Source: Flammula alnicola (Eukaryota > Basidiomycota > Agaricomycetes > Agaricales > Strophariaceae). From it: 35,042 bases of DNA. The stretch covers positions 1 through 35,042 of the forward strand of contig JADNRV010000437.1 in NCBI GenBank assembly GCA_015499995.1, read 5' to 3'. Below are positions 9,649 to 19,548 of the stretch, one piece after another; the stretch's first letter is position 1; every line of letters begins with the position of its first letter. Made by a program: the position numbers and the translations under genes. The notes under the pieces are model-generated. The model was given only the letters and a program-made list of their open reading frames with translations. It had not been told where the DNA came from and did not search any database.

Positions 9649-11129
9649 GAGGCAAGCAAAGGTGGTTCGTCTACGAATGCGGAAGGTGTCTACAAAGGGA
9701 CATGCACAGCCTCAATGCTATCTAATCTATCTATCTAATCTAGCCGAGGACTCTCCCAGACCTCACTACTACATGTGCCCACCCACACAAATGCAACGTC
9801 CTCGTTGCATCAGGAAAGGCCTGTATCATGGTCTCGGTGTCGAAGGATGAGCCCATCCTAGGGTTCGCAAGACGCGGCTGAGCTCAGAAAGGCGGGGGTC
9901 GGAATTCCAGTCTAGAGGGACTGGAAGGGTTGGTGGTGATTGATAGGATACGTTCGGAGAAGCGGCGGCGGGGATATGGTTACGACGAGTGGTAGAATAG
10001 AAGTTTGGGGTGTATGAAGGCCGTTGACGTTGAATGAAAGGCTGAGCTGAATGACGGCGGTCACGTCCTATCGGGCGGCGCGTGCCAGCCGGCGGCCAGC
10101 TGCGCTGGTCCCCGCGGTCCGCAGCGCGCTCACCGGGGCTCCACGACGCGCCCCCTCTCGACCCGAACTGTCGGGGGATGCGCCGTCCAGAGGGGGGGGG
10201 GGGACGTCGTCGTCGATCGAGGGAGGAGCGCGGGAACAGAAGACAAAAATGATGCGTTGTTGGCTGTGCCGTGCCGCGATCAGCGGTTGCCTCACACCCG
10301 ATGCGGAAAACGCCTGCGCGCACGCATCGGCGTCGATCACGTACGGCATGAATGCAACACGTGATTTTCGGCAAATCGCCGGGCATAGTCAGCAAAAGTC
10401 AAGATATTGGTCAATTTGACCGATGACTTGACCGAAGCCATCAATCAATTCCCACACGACTATGCGTCTGTGGTGCGTGATGGGATGCGTGCCGATGCGT
10501 GATGCGTGGTGTCTCCATGGGTCGCGTGCGGCTGCTTTGAAGTGCATGTTGATCGGTCAAAAGTCAATCAAAATTGACTGGTCATGACATTCAATTTTTG
10601 ACCGTGACTTTGGGGGATACTATCACCGACCCGGTGCTCGGTGCTACCTAGATGTCGGCGGTCACATTTTTGGCAGGGAATTTGGAGAACGTCTGATCGA
10701 CTGGGAGCCAGGTGCGCGGACCCGGTGCGTGGACCACACCTCGCACCTATTACAAACAACTGTCCCACGGGTGTCCTCTGCATGAACCTGCGCACCCCTT
10801 CCACACTTTCTGCTCATACCGTTATGCTGCCCAGGCATGGCAGCGGTCACTGCGCTGGCATGCACCACTATTTAGTAGTAACAGTCGCTGTCAACGTGTA
10901 ACGACTCACCGCCTCTGCTATGTGAGTGGCCCAGTCACTAAGCTCCGACAATACTTGTAACCACTGCGCTGATTCTTTTTATTTTCAGGATTAATTGTCA
11001 AACTACTCTCCTTTTTGTGTGGCCGTACTGGAAGCTACAACAGTATTATTTATTATTCAACAATAGACAGATCCTTTCCAATATAAAAAGGTGGTTTGAA
11101 GGCTTTATTTGTCGATACCCCGCACTTGA
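9649..11129. other. Gene-poor, GC-rich stretch
   Basis: About 1.5 kb with no recognisable gene. 10050-10240 is very GC-rich with a poly-G run near 10192-10203, which opens long chance frames of Arg/Pro/Ser composition on both strands. 10440-10510 repeats the word GATGCGTG several times. Sequence from 10930 becomes AT-rich and leads into the KDZ remnant. Confidence 0.4.
10380..10615. repeat. GGTCAA/TTGACC inverted-repeat segment
   Basis: Both ends of this ~235-bp segment are rich in GGTCAA and TTGACC words in alternating orientation (GGTCAATTTGACC near 10408-10420; GGTCAAAAGTCAATC near 10555 and ATTTTTGACCGTGAC near 10592). This gives a loose foldback with a central GATGCGTG-rich core. It may be a decayed MITE; ends and target duplication are not clear. 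Confidence 0.3.
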
Positions 11130-12019
11130 ATGAAATTCATCATGGATATTCTTGCTCTCTCTCAAATCTTCACGGAAAACCCAGAACTCTGTTCAGTCTT
11201 TGACTACAAGGCTGTACAAACTTATATTGATTTAATCAACCTTCTCAAATCCAAAATCCGGGCTCTACAAAACTCGTATCAAGTCGGCCCTCCATCTACG
11301 CTTTCAGTAAACATTCACGAGTTCCTCAAGAAGTGTTTTTCAATGTCAGACTACATGGGTAAGCTGGCTTGGGCCTGTTTTCAATCGATTGCATGGAAAA
11401 CCCCTTTCTCGAATGATGGGGAGGAGCAAGCAGCGCGATTGAAACACCTCAAACTCTTCTTGGATCATGGTCTCTCTCGCAACATTGGTCAGTCATTAAT
11501 ATCTTCACCGTCTTCCATTTTCTCAGCCTTTGAAGTAGGTGTCTACAATCTCGAACCCCCTACCTGTGTCTGCGTCGATCCTCGGTGCTGCGATCAGCTT
11601 CATTCTAATAAGAATGCTTTGCGTGATCGTGAATTAAGCGAACCTGTCTCCCATCCAATCACTGTCTTTACCATGGAGCTCGGAGCAGTTCCTGGTTATT
11701 CGACTTCAAGATATTGTCGAAGTATGTCTTTTCTTTTGATTTTTTTTTTCGTTGATTAAACCTGACATCGCTTGCAGAATGCAACACACGCTACTATCCC
11801 AATTACTATGTCCACAGTGCTGCAACAACACGGACCTACTATACGGAACTAGCTTTATTCCCACAACTTTCCGTTCTATCGTTACGAACGCGCTTTCCGG
11901 GGGTCGATCGTGGGAATTTCGCAATTCTGAGTGGATATTCGGATTTCCCGACCTCGAATACCCCCATCTACCAATTTTCACCGTCCAATTTGAAGGGGAT
12001 GGGGGGGACCTGTAAATAG
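11130..12019 (+). pseudogene. KDZ-transposon protein, N-terminal remnant with cysteine cluster
   Basis: The frame 11130-11721 joins 11778-12019 through a 56-bp intron (donor GTATGT, acceptor TTGCAG), giving about 277 aa. A further in-frame 39-bp intron-like piece lies at 11488-11526. The diagnostic part is CVCVDPRCCDQ ... VFTMELGAVPGYSTSRYCR KCNTRYYPNYYVHSAATTRTYY. This is the CxC cysteine cluster that in agarics precedes KDZ (Kyakuja-Dileera-Zisupton) transposases. Soon after TRTYY the similarity stops and the frame ends in low-complexity text, so the catalytic domain is missing. I call it a truncated relic; the spliced frame itself is open. Confidence 0.65.
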
Positions 12020-12049
12020 AGTAGAAAATGGTATAAAAATTTGATTATT

Positions 12050-12560
12050 TTGGAAAGCGGGAAAGCGTTCGGGAAAGTCCGGTAATCTATTTTTAGCACA
12101 GGAAAGTCTTTCGTCACTTTCCTTTGAAGGTCGGGGATCTCGGTGACTTTCCTCCCTGACCGGCATATCTTTCCCGATATTGCCGTCCCTCCCAACACTT
12201 TCCCATGGACTTTCCCGTGCTTTCCCGTGTACTGTCCCGTCCCTTTCCGCACTTTCCTACGCTTTCCCGTGCACTTTCCTACGCTTTCCCGTGCACTTTC
12301 CTACGCTTTCCCGTGCACTTTCCCGCGGCCACTGAACTTTCCGGCGCTTTCCGCTCCCGCGTCCTCGGCAACCGGTTATCCCTTCCGGTTTGATGTCAGC
12401 CGGCTCTTTCCGCGAGTACATCTTTCCATGCTCGCGTCTTTCCTCCTGTCCCCATCTCCCACTTGGCATAATGCTGTGGGCTTTCCTCCCCTCTTCCCCT
12501 CTTTAACATGTGCGCTCTAACAGAGGCTTCATATCTCAGCCCGACCTTTATCTTTCCTTC
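12050..12560. repeat. CTTTCC-rich degenerate repeat tract
   Basis: From about 12110 the plus strand carries dozens of CTTTCC words, while 12050-12085 carries the reverse complement GGAAAG. At 12249-12316 a 22-bp unit (GCACTTTCCTACGCTTTCCC plus GT) is repeated in tandem three times almost exactly. Open frames over this tract are simple-sequence artefacts. Confidence 0.7.
12459..12479 (+). promoter_or_regulatory. Promoter-type hairpin, copy 1 (orphan)
   Basis: A CCAC...GTGG dyad: outer stem CCAC/GTGG, a TT bulge, inner stem GGCAT/ATGCT, one-base loop. It is the longest-stem member of the family seen upstream of the helicase, orphan and acidic-protein genes. No TGACCACA array precedes it and no intact gene follows, so it may mark a decayed gene copy. 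Confidence 0.5.
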
Positions 12561-12587
12561 CAGCCTACGCCGCGTGCTTTAGGGGGT

Positions 12588-12624
12588 GCTCGGCTGCGAA
12601 GGGCGCAGCCCTTCGCAGCCGAGC
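12588..12624. repeat. Perfect hairpin, 17-bp arms, 3-nt loop
   Basis: The arm GCTCGGCTGCGAAGGGC is followed by GCA and its exact reverse complement. It is GC-rich and would form a very stable stem. It lies between the CTTTCC tract and the telomere-like tract. It could be a transposon end, a terminator-like structure or a foldback relic. Confidence 0.8.
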
Positions 12625-12795
12625 CCCAACCATCTGAGATTTAGATGCTGCCCGCGACCCACCATTCAGGTCGTTCTCATTGCATCTTGCACCTCAGTTA
12701 CTCGTACACGTCGGGCGCCTGTGCTACGCGTTCACGTCGGGCGCCTCTGCTCAATCCATGCCGGCCCCGTGAATCTCCTGTGCCACCGCTCGACG

Positions 12796-12872
12796 GTTAG
12801 GGTTCGTGTTAGGTTAGCGTTAAGGTTCGCGTTAAGGTTCGCGTTAAGGTTCGCGTTAACGTTAGGGTTAGC
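12796..12872. repeat. Interstitial telomere-like tract
   Basis: Repeated GGTTAGGGTT, GTTAGG, and GCGTTAAGGTTC units, ending GTTAGGGTTAGCG. Agaricomycete telomeres are TTAGGG repeats, so this looks like a degenerate internal relic. GGTTCGCGTTAA is repeated three times in tandem. Confidence 0.65.
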
Positions 12873-12901
12873 GGGATATTTATCCCCCGCGCGGTAGCGC
12901 G
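12873..12901. repeat. Two adjacent perfect hairpins next to the telomere-like tract
   Basis: GGGATATTTATCCC (12873-12886, 6-bp arms) is followed at once by CGCGCGGTAGCGCG (12888-12901, 5-bp arms, GGTA loop). The second is related to the centre of the 44-bp palindrome at 13038-13081 (CGCGCGATAGCGCG). Confidence 0.6.
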
Positions 12902-13037
12902 TTCTTTGCGTTGGGTTGAATCGTAGTCAATATTGTTACTAGGTTGTTTTCGGTTTCTTAAAATCATACAATTGTATTCAGGAATGACTCTACATGTTGT
13001 GCTAAATAGTTTTATTTGAAATATATGCTATGTTGTA

Positions 13038-13081
13038 GACCAAAATCAAGAACGCGCGATAGCGCGTTCTTGATTTTGGTC
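13038..13081. repeat. Perfect 44-bp palindrome, 20-bp arms, GATA loop
   Basis: The left arm GACCAAAATCAAGAACGCGC is followed by GATA and its exact reverse complement. The right arm plus CGCTGCT recurs, slightly changed, as a half copy at 14098-14122. In both places a TGACCACA array starts within about 30 bp. Confidence 0.85.
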
Positions 13082-13109
13082 GCTGCTAGATGACACACGC
13101 GCTCTCAAG

Positions 13110-13231
13110 TGACCATAGTCTCAAGTGACCACACGCTCTCAAGTGACCACAGTCTCAAGTGACCACACGCTCTCAAGTGACCACACGCTCACAAATGACC
13201 ACGCTCACAAATGACCACACGAGTGACCACG
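13110..13231. promoter_or_regulatory. TGACCACA array 1 (8 copies)
   Basis: Eight TGACCA(C/T)(A/G) cores, mostly 15-19 bp apart, with spacers of the type CGCTCTCAAG. It follows the 44-bp palindrome and lies beyond the 3' end of the small minus-strand gene. Confidence 0.8.
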
Positions 13232-13349
13232 CATGACGCGGGTCATGATATATGCATCATGCTATTATTAGACGGGCGCCTATACATAAAGTTTTGGACG
13301 GCTCGTTCAATTCTATATACATGTTTACAACTCTCGCTTATTTATTTCA

Positions 13350-13926
13350 TCATTCTAGGTAATTGAATCATTTCATTGTTATTAGATAGGTGATAATACA
13401 ATCGTAAACATAAAGTAGACAGATTGAAAGGGTACGGAACAGTCAGAAAAATAGAGATACTGCAAAGAAAACGCTTACCACGCCCAATGTAGACACCCCC
13501 GGCGACGTCCAAAAAAGTCCCCCCGTTGATAGTCAAATCCCCCTCCCGCTCCAAAATCGATTCAAGCGGGCAGCCTAAAAGATCTCGTCAGAGTTTTGCA
13601 CGTAGAAAAAACAAGTACTTACTTTGCGAGATCGAGTCGATATACATATTGCCGGCGACGGAGACAAACTGACCGCCAGTGACGGTCACATTCTTGTCGA
13701 GAGGCACTTGGAACACGGTTAGCGAATCTCTCGGAAAAAAGGAACAAGTACTTACCGCCAGCCCACGTACAGATCGCGGGAAGCACTCGGCGAAGAAAGC
13801 GCTTTGTTAATTCTAAAACACTTGAGATTACGTCGAATACTGCAGAAAAAAGAATCGAAACGTACCAGTAGCAATAGAAACAATAAGAAATAGACAAAGA
13901 ATAGTGATTTCCGTTGTAGCGTGCAT
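13350..13926 (-). CDS. Small 5-exon gene, 100-aa protein with signal peptide and GGTF motifs
   Basis: Exons on the minus strand are 13926-13866, 13812-13756, 13706-13623, 13574-13479 and 13354-13350. Every intron is phase 1 with clear GT...AG ends (GTACGT, GTAAGT, GTAAGT, GTAAGC donors), and the sum is exactly 101 codons. The product starts MHATTEITILCLFLIVSIAT, a good signal peptide or membrane anchor, and ends with two related units: VTGGQFVSVAGNMYI and INGGTFLDVAGGVYIG. The GGTFxxVAG motif is familiar from agaric proteins of unknown function. No single exon is long enough to stand out, which makes the frame-perfect splice chain the main evidence. The last exon holds only the final two bases of a codon and the stop. 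Confidence 0.6.
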
Positions 13927-14137
13927 CGAGGGCAGTGAAATCGAGTAAGATGAGTAGTGCGCGATGAAAGTGAACGCGACGTGCGCGGTACATCACAGGT
14001 CACGTGCTCACATTCTTAACGACTTGCGTGAGGGCAGCGCGGTGATAGGTTTTCATAGGTCTATGGTATAACACTGTAGTGTCTGTAATATCATATACGC
14101 GTTCTTGACTTTGGTCGCTGCTCAATGGCACACGCAG

Positions 14138-14244
14138 TGACCACACCCTTAAGTGACCACACGTTCTCAAATGACCACCAGCTCTCAAGTGACCACACGA
14201 GTGACCACACACTCTCAAATGACCACTGACCACAAATGACCGCA
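14138..14244. promoter_or_regulatory. TGACCACA array 2 (8-9 copies)
   Basis: Eight to nine TGACCACA-like cores with CTCTCAAG/AA spacers, preceded by the half copy of the 44-bp palindrome at 14098-14122. It lies between the divergent small minus-strand gene and the helicase gene. The last core ends 82 bp before the hairpin at 14327. Confidence 0.85.
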
Positions 14245-14326
14245 CGTGTGGCAATAACCCATCAAAGCCAAACAAACCAGAGATACAGATCCGTCGTCGT
14301 CTCTTGTATCTCTTTCATTACAACCC

Positions 14327-14346
14327 CCACTTGGCAAAAGCTGTGG
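14327..14346 (+). promoter_or_regulatory. Promoter-type hairpin, copy 2 (helicase gene)
   Basis: CCACTTGGCAAAAGCTGTGG: outer stem CCAC/GTGG, TT bulge, inner stem GGC/GCT (one G-T pair), AAAA loop. It is identical to copy 3 at 24200-24219 and is 82 bp after array 2. Confidence 0.75.
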
Positions 14347-14868
14347 GCCATCCCTCCATCCTACACATTCCATTTCTTGCAAAAGGAGCGCCATCCGTCC
14401 TACAAGACCATCGTATGATCGCGCGGACATCAGGACTTTGAAATGCCATAACACCGATTGTCACCCGGGCTGATCCCGACGTCCCAGTAAGTCCCTACTG
14501 TCATTCCTTCACCGTCACTTTTTGTATTCACACTTCCATTTGACACTTAGAGCATCGCAAATCCCATTTCGAGTCCACCGACGCTTTTATGGCGACAGAT
14601 TTCGTCTGAAAAGGTGTGTGATCGATACTATTTACAGCAGATTTGAAAGCCCTCATCATTAAAGAATACGATGACGCAGATCAACCTATATTACCCCAGT
14701 ATTCTAAGGAACCCCATGCTTTTCTTGCGTCGGGAATCGGGATGAATCGATGCGATGGCTATAAAAACCTCGTAAGGAAGATTTTTTTCCTCATCACACC
14801 CCCGACTTAGTTGGGAAGTCTCCTCCATTATAGTTGTTCATAGACCGCTCGTCAGTCGTTTCCAGCCC
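14347..14868 (+). other. Leader region before the helicase with splice-like signals
   Basis: Between the hairpin and the ATG at 14869 there are donor/acceptor-like pairs (CCCA-GTAAGT near 14485 to ACACTTAG near 14550; GTGTGTG near 14614 to TTACAG near 14636). After the second a frame runs DLKALIIKEYDDADQPI and continues to a stop near 14810. I could not build a frame from an ATG, so it is either a spliced 5' leader or a decayed small gene. TATAAAAA at 14760-14767 could be a separate TATA box for the helicase. Confidence 0.35.
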
Positions 14869-17800
14869 ATGTCGTCGATCCAGCAAACACCCGACCCATA
14901 CGACCGTCCTCTCAACGATATCCCAGAAAGCTGCGAGTCGGAAGATGAAACAGCGCCATCAGAACTAGGAGAGCCGCCCGTAGTAGACTCATCCTTACTA
15001 TGTATCCCCTGTAACGAAGTTTTTCCCAACCCCAATGCCCGTAGATACCACATGCGTAAAAATCATCAGCCCTACACCGACATTGTCTATCCGGATACGC
15101 TAGAGACAACCAGACTGCTTCGAAAACCGCAGTCAGAGGGTGGCTATTTTGGATGCCTGAGGTGCTCTTATGTCAACAAAGACCCAGATACTATTAGGGT
15201 AAGAATAAAACGCATTTCTGAAGAGTGCTATATTTACAAAATGATTAGAAACATGCCCAAAAATGCGCAGAACAGCCTTTTCGACTGAATCGCGCGCTCC
15301 TGCCGCCTCGAATAGAAGTGACACCGAGAGCGAACACGACGCCCACTCCAAGCTCGCCTATTCCATGTTCAAGCCCTATAATTGACACGCCGCCCTCATC
15401 GCAGGAAGAGCTGCCAATGTTCTACAACGAACAATACCTTCGCGAGCCGACACCCTATACCATTGTTCATCACCCCGCTTTCAACCTACCTGCACTTGCG
15501 ATTGTCATAGATACGCGCTTTCGCTCGGTCATTTGCATGGAACACCAGCGCGTTACAGACTATTCGGGCCTACGAAACCACATACAGCGTCATGTCAAAC
15601 ACATCGAGTTTCCCGAAGATCTCGTTACACGGCTCGCGACCGAGTACAATCTTGTACATCCCGCAGATATCGCCTACACAAATGAACCGATAGAACCCGT
15701 CTTTGGCGTCCCCATCCTTCCAAACCCCCACCATTTCTGCGGCGACTGCGGGAGGGGTTACATGGAACTCGAAACCCTGCGCGTTCATCATGCAACCCCC
15801 GACCGCTGCACAGATCGCATTGCAGCATCGCCTGATCGCACTGGATACGGACAAGCGATAGTCAAGGGGAAATTTTGTCGAATATTCCAAGTCGATGTAT
15901 CCAAGTTGAGGCGTATCGCGCACGCTCCAACGCCTTATTCCCAGATTTTCATAGATAATTATCCTCTTCCCGTTGACTACTCGAAAAATCGCATCAGAGG
16001 TCCTGAAGACGACCTCAACCTCAGCCAGTTCTATTATCACGAAGGCTGGATCCAGGTGGTGGATTCGTATTCGCCGGCTGCCATCATCGAGGCGTGTAGG
16101 AACTCCACAGAGGATGACCAATACGGACAGGAACTCAAGGACGCCTCTCGTCGCTATCTCACCTCCATCCAGGCTGTCATTCGCGACCATACAACCAATG
16201 GTCTGCCCAGGACCATAGCCCAGCTCATACCCGAGTAAGTCGTCGTATCTAATCGTCAGTATACGTCAATTGAATTTTTATTATCAAATAGCCAAACTTC
16301 CAACAATGTCTTCAACGCAATCGGCGAAGCAGCGATCAACAAATATTCCCTGACCCTCCATCGTCTCATATTCAACATCATACGCCAACTTTTCGGACCT
16401 TGGGACTCTCTCGTGAAATACCCGACCTTAGCTCCGGTTCAACAAGAAGCGTTCCGCGAGCTCATCAAATGCCTCCAGGAAAAGAAACCGGCTGATATCA
16501 TGGACGCATGTTTCCACCAAGTGTGTCTCGCCATTTTCGGCCACGAGAAGCACGTCTACGAGACCAGTCGTAAATTAGACAAATTCTTTTCTCCTGTGAA
16601 CACCTATATAGTGTATAGATCAGTCAAACCGGCGGGCAACTTTGATAAAGCGTCGAATATCACGCAAACGATAGCTCATCTTACTTATTCCATCCGCGCC
16701 ACCTACCTCAAAGAAATCGCCACTATCGCGACCACCGATTCCGTCCGTGAAAAAGAGTACGTTCGCAACCTGTTTTTATCCCAATTAACGATCTAATACT
16801 CTTTATTAGCGTGTATGAGCGATTCAAGCCGTATCTGATGGATGGTTATGACACGCCGATGGCATTTCTGTTCAATATCAACAGCTTTCTTGGCACTATC
16901 CGCGGTTCCGAAGTAAACGAAGCCCAATTCATGTTTAACGACGATTCTGGTAGGGAAGTCACACACTTCGGCCATTCCATTAGCCTCGACAATGTCAAGC
17001 GAATGATCGACGCTGTCCTCAAATCCTTTCACGAGAGCGTCAAGCAGAATCTCTTCTTTGGAGAGGAGATTCCGTCCCATCTTATACCCACCTTTGAAAT
17101 CGAGGACCTCGTCGACAATCTTCAGAACCGCAGCCCGGGCTACTGCTTCCTCGACGACCCAAAGAACCCATTCCTTCAATATCGCACAGCCTACGGGGAA
17201 TGGCTATTGTCTGACCCTCAAAGAGCCGCCCAATTCGTATACGTACACGACGGAAAGCTCGTGTGGAAGCCCGTCCCATGCCAGGCGTTTCTGAAGGCCT
17301 CGGCGCAGTGTATCCTGAATCTCATGGTCGGTATCGTCTGGAGCGCAGGACCGTCTACTCGAGGCACAGAATTCGCCCGCCAAATACTGCGTAACATGAC
17401 AGGCGCATATCGCAACATCATGATACTGTTCCGAGTATTCTGTGTCGTCGCCATTCAAGACAAGACATCCCACAAGAGACTCAAGGATCGCTTCGTTCCT
17501 CATGCGCCCACCCGTGAATTTGCAAAGGCGCTCATCATTCATCTCGCCGTTATCCGCCCATTTGAACAATTCCTCGTCGAGCAACATATGAGCCAAGACG
17601 ACGTCGATCGCTATCGTTATCAGCTGTGGCCTAACCTCAAGCGAAGCTTTAGCAGCGAAGATGTGAGCGATCATATGGGCAAGATCGCCGTCAAATATCT
17701 CGAGCACCCCTACAAGATACAATGGTGGCGTAATATAGTCACCGTTTTTCTTAGTCGAGTCCCAGACGAGGGATTGTACGAACTGCACAAGGAATACTAC

Positions 17801-19546
17801 GTCGACACCGCAAATATGCACTCCACAAACATGTCAGCGCTCAAGTACGCTGGCAATATGGCCCACCTCCCAAACTCGGATCATCGCGCGACACTAGGAT
17901 GTATCAAGGTTTCGATTGCTTGGCAGAGGCTTGTCAATATCGGGCAGGACCGGCCTCTCAGCGTTAGTTCTGACGAGAGAAGAGCGATAGAGGAATATCA
18001 AGCGGTTTTGGGCGAGAATAATCCGTCTGAAAACGGCGAGTACGATTTAATTACCAACAACTTCGATTCTTACATCTCCATTAGATACCAAATCTTCTAA
18101 TGTCCAAACTTTCGCGCCTCTGCTCGCCAACGAAATCAGCAAAAAAGTAATTTCGACGGTGGGCAACATCATCGATGATAGGGTTCAAGAGACTCTCCAA
18201 AACTCGATGGCGGAACTGGCACTGCGATACTTTCCCAAGCCACCGCTTCCTTTGGATGGCAATCGTTTGCGTCCCGTGTCTACCATTTCCGTACATCCGT
18301 CGCGTCTCTACGACCTGCGCCGCTTTCTCAAAGATCCGTCGGCTCGATTTAAAAATCCAGAGCAAGCGGTGCTATTGGAGCACATGATACGCGGAGAGCA
18401 GAGCGTCCTAGGCATATTAGGGACAGGTTCGGGAAAAACCATGCTGATCTTGATGATGGCGAAGATGTACGCAGAAAAGCGTACCACCATTGTCGTACTT
18501 CCACTGTCAAGCCTACAGAGCGACCTGGAGAGAAGAGCCATCGAACACGGTGTTACGATCACACAATGGCTACCAAATTCCGAGGATCCTAATCCGACCG
18601 CGAGCGTCGTCTATGTTTCTATAGAACACTTGGGGTTTGAAACTTTCAAACAGTACGTTTATTTCAAATCAGATCAAGTCATAGCCTAACTGTCATTAGC
18701 TATATTCGATCGTTAGAGAACCGCGACTGTCTGGGGAACATATTCTTCGACGAGATTCACAAGATCCTCACCGATGCAAAATATCGCGATGCGTTTCATA
18801 ATTTCCACGTCCTTAATTCGGTACAGACAGTAATTCACGGACTCACGGCGTGTATCCCTCCCCAACTGCTCGCCTCGCTATTTGAATTCACCAAGACTAC
18901 ATGGAGAGTCATTCGTACACCCAGCTCGAGGAAGGAAATGAAGTATAGAATCGAACTGGTAGAGAAAAAGGACGATCTTGTACGAGTCGTCGTCGATTAC
19001 ATCGACGCTACAATTTCAACGTACTCAGAAAACGACCGCGCCATCGTTTTTTGTCGGTCGCACGAAATGGCAGATAAAATAGCATTCGAACTTGTAGCGG
19101 ACCCTTACACTTCGCGTACCCTTCACAACAACCCAGAGACGCTCAAGCGGTGGTTTCGTGGCAAGTTAAAGGTTATTTGCTGCACGACGATTCTGGGATG
19201 TGGACTTGATTACTCCTCCGTTCGTGATGTCATTCATTGCGATCTGGCGTACTCGATTTTAGATCAGTACCAAGAGGATTCCAGAGGTGGTCGTGACGGC
19301 CTTCCTTGCAACGCCATTACGTTCGTCGCCAAAGATCGTCAGCTTCCATATCAAGAAACTCCGGACCTCTACGACGTCGGTTCAGACCTCGTCTTCGAAT
19401 GGAGCAAAAAGACAGATCAGTGTCTGAGAAGAATTCCCTCACATTTTCTCGACGGGATTGCAGTAGAGTGCGTCATGATTCCAGGCGCGGAACTCTGCTC
19501 GTATTGCGAGCAACAACTTGGAATGGCCGCGCCCTTGAACCTGTGA
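14869..19546 (+). CDS. RecQ-like DEAH-box helicase with N-terminal zinc fingers, main part
   Basis: Exons: 14869-15198, 15249-16234, 16292-16756, 16810-~18050, ~18085-18652, 18700-19546, mostly joined by ~50-bp GT...AG introns (about 1480 aa). The N-terminus has zinc-finger modules: CIPCNEVFPNPNARRYHMRKNH (C2H2 spacing; split here as CIPC...H...H), CLRC...H...C, a DUF3505-like CMEH...H...H, and CGDCGRGYMELETLRVHH. The helicase core has Walker A GTGSGKT (about 18424), DEIH (about 18755), and motif VI as QEDSRGGRDG, close to the Q-x-x-GR-x-GRDG of RecQ. It unwinds DNA in the family. Such helicases are multiplied near fungal telomeres. The exon 4/5 junction is uncertain: the frame changes near 18050-18135 with no standard phase-1 donor (a GC donor or a longer intron to 18136 would work), so one lesion is possible. 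Confidence 0.8.
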
Positions 19547-19548
19547 AA

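Noticed and set aside
10051..10419. Overlapping long open frames on both strands in the GC-rich stretch
   Set aside because: Composition is Arg/Pro/Ser-rich with no motif; the frames are long because stop codons are rare at high GC.
12143..12520. 125-codon frame rich in FP and TF dipeptides
   Set aside because: It is the translation of the CTTTCC repeat tract.
13110..13231. Repeat array that could be mistaken for a CRISPR
   Set aside because: The repeated core is only 8 bp, the spacers are nearly identical within an array, and the genome is eukaryotic with spliced genes. It is a binding-site array or minisatellite, not a CRISPR.
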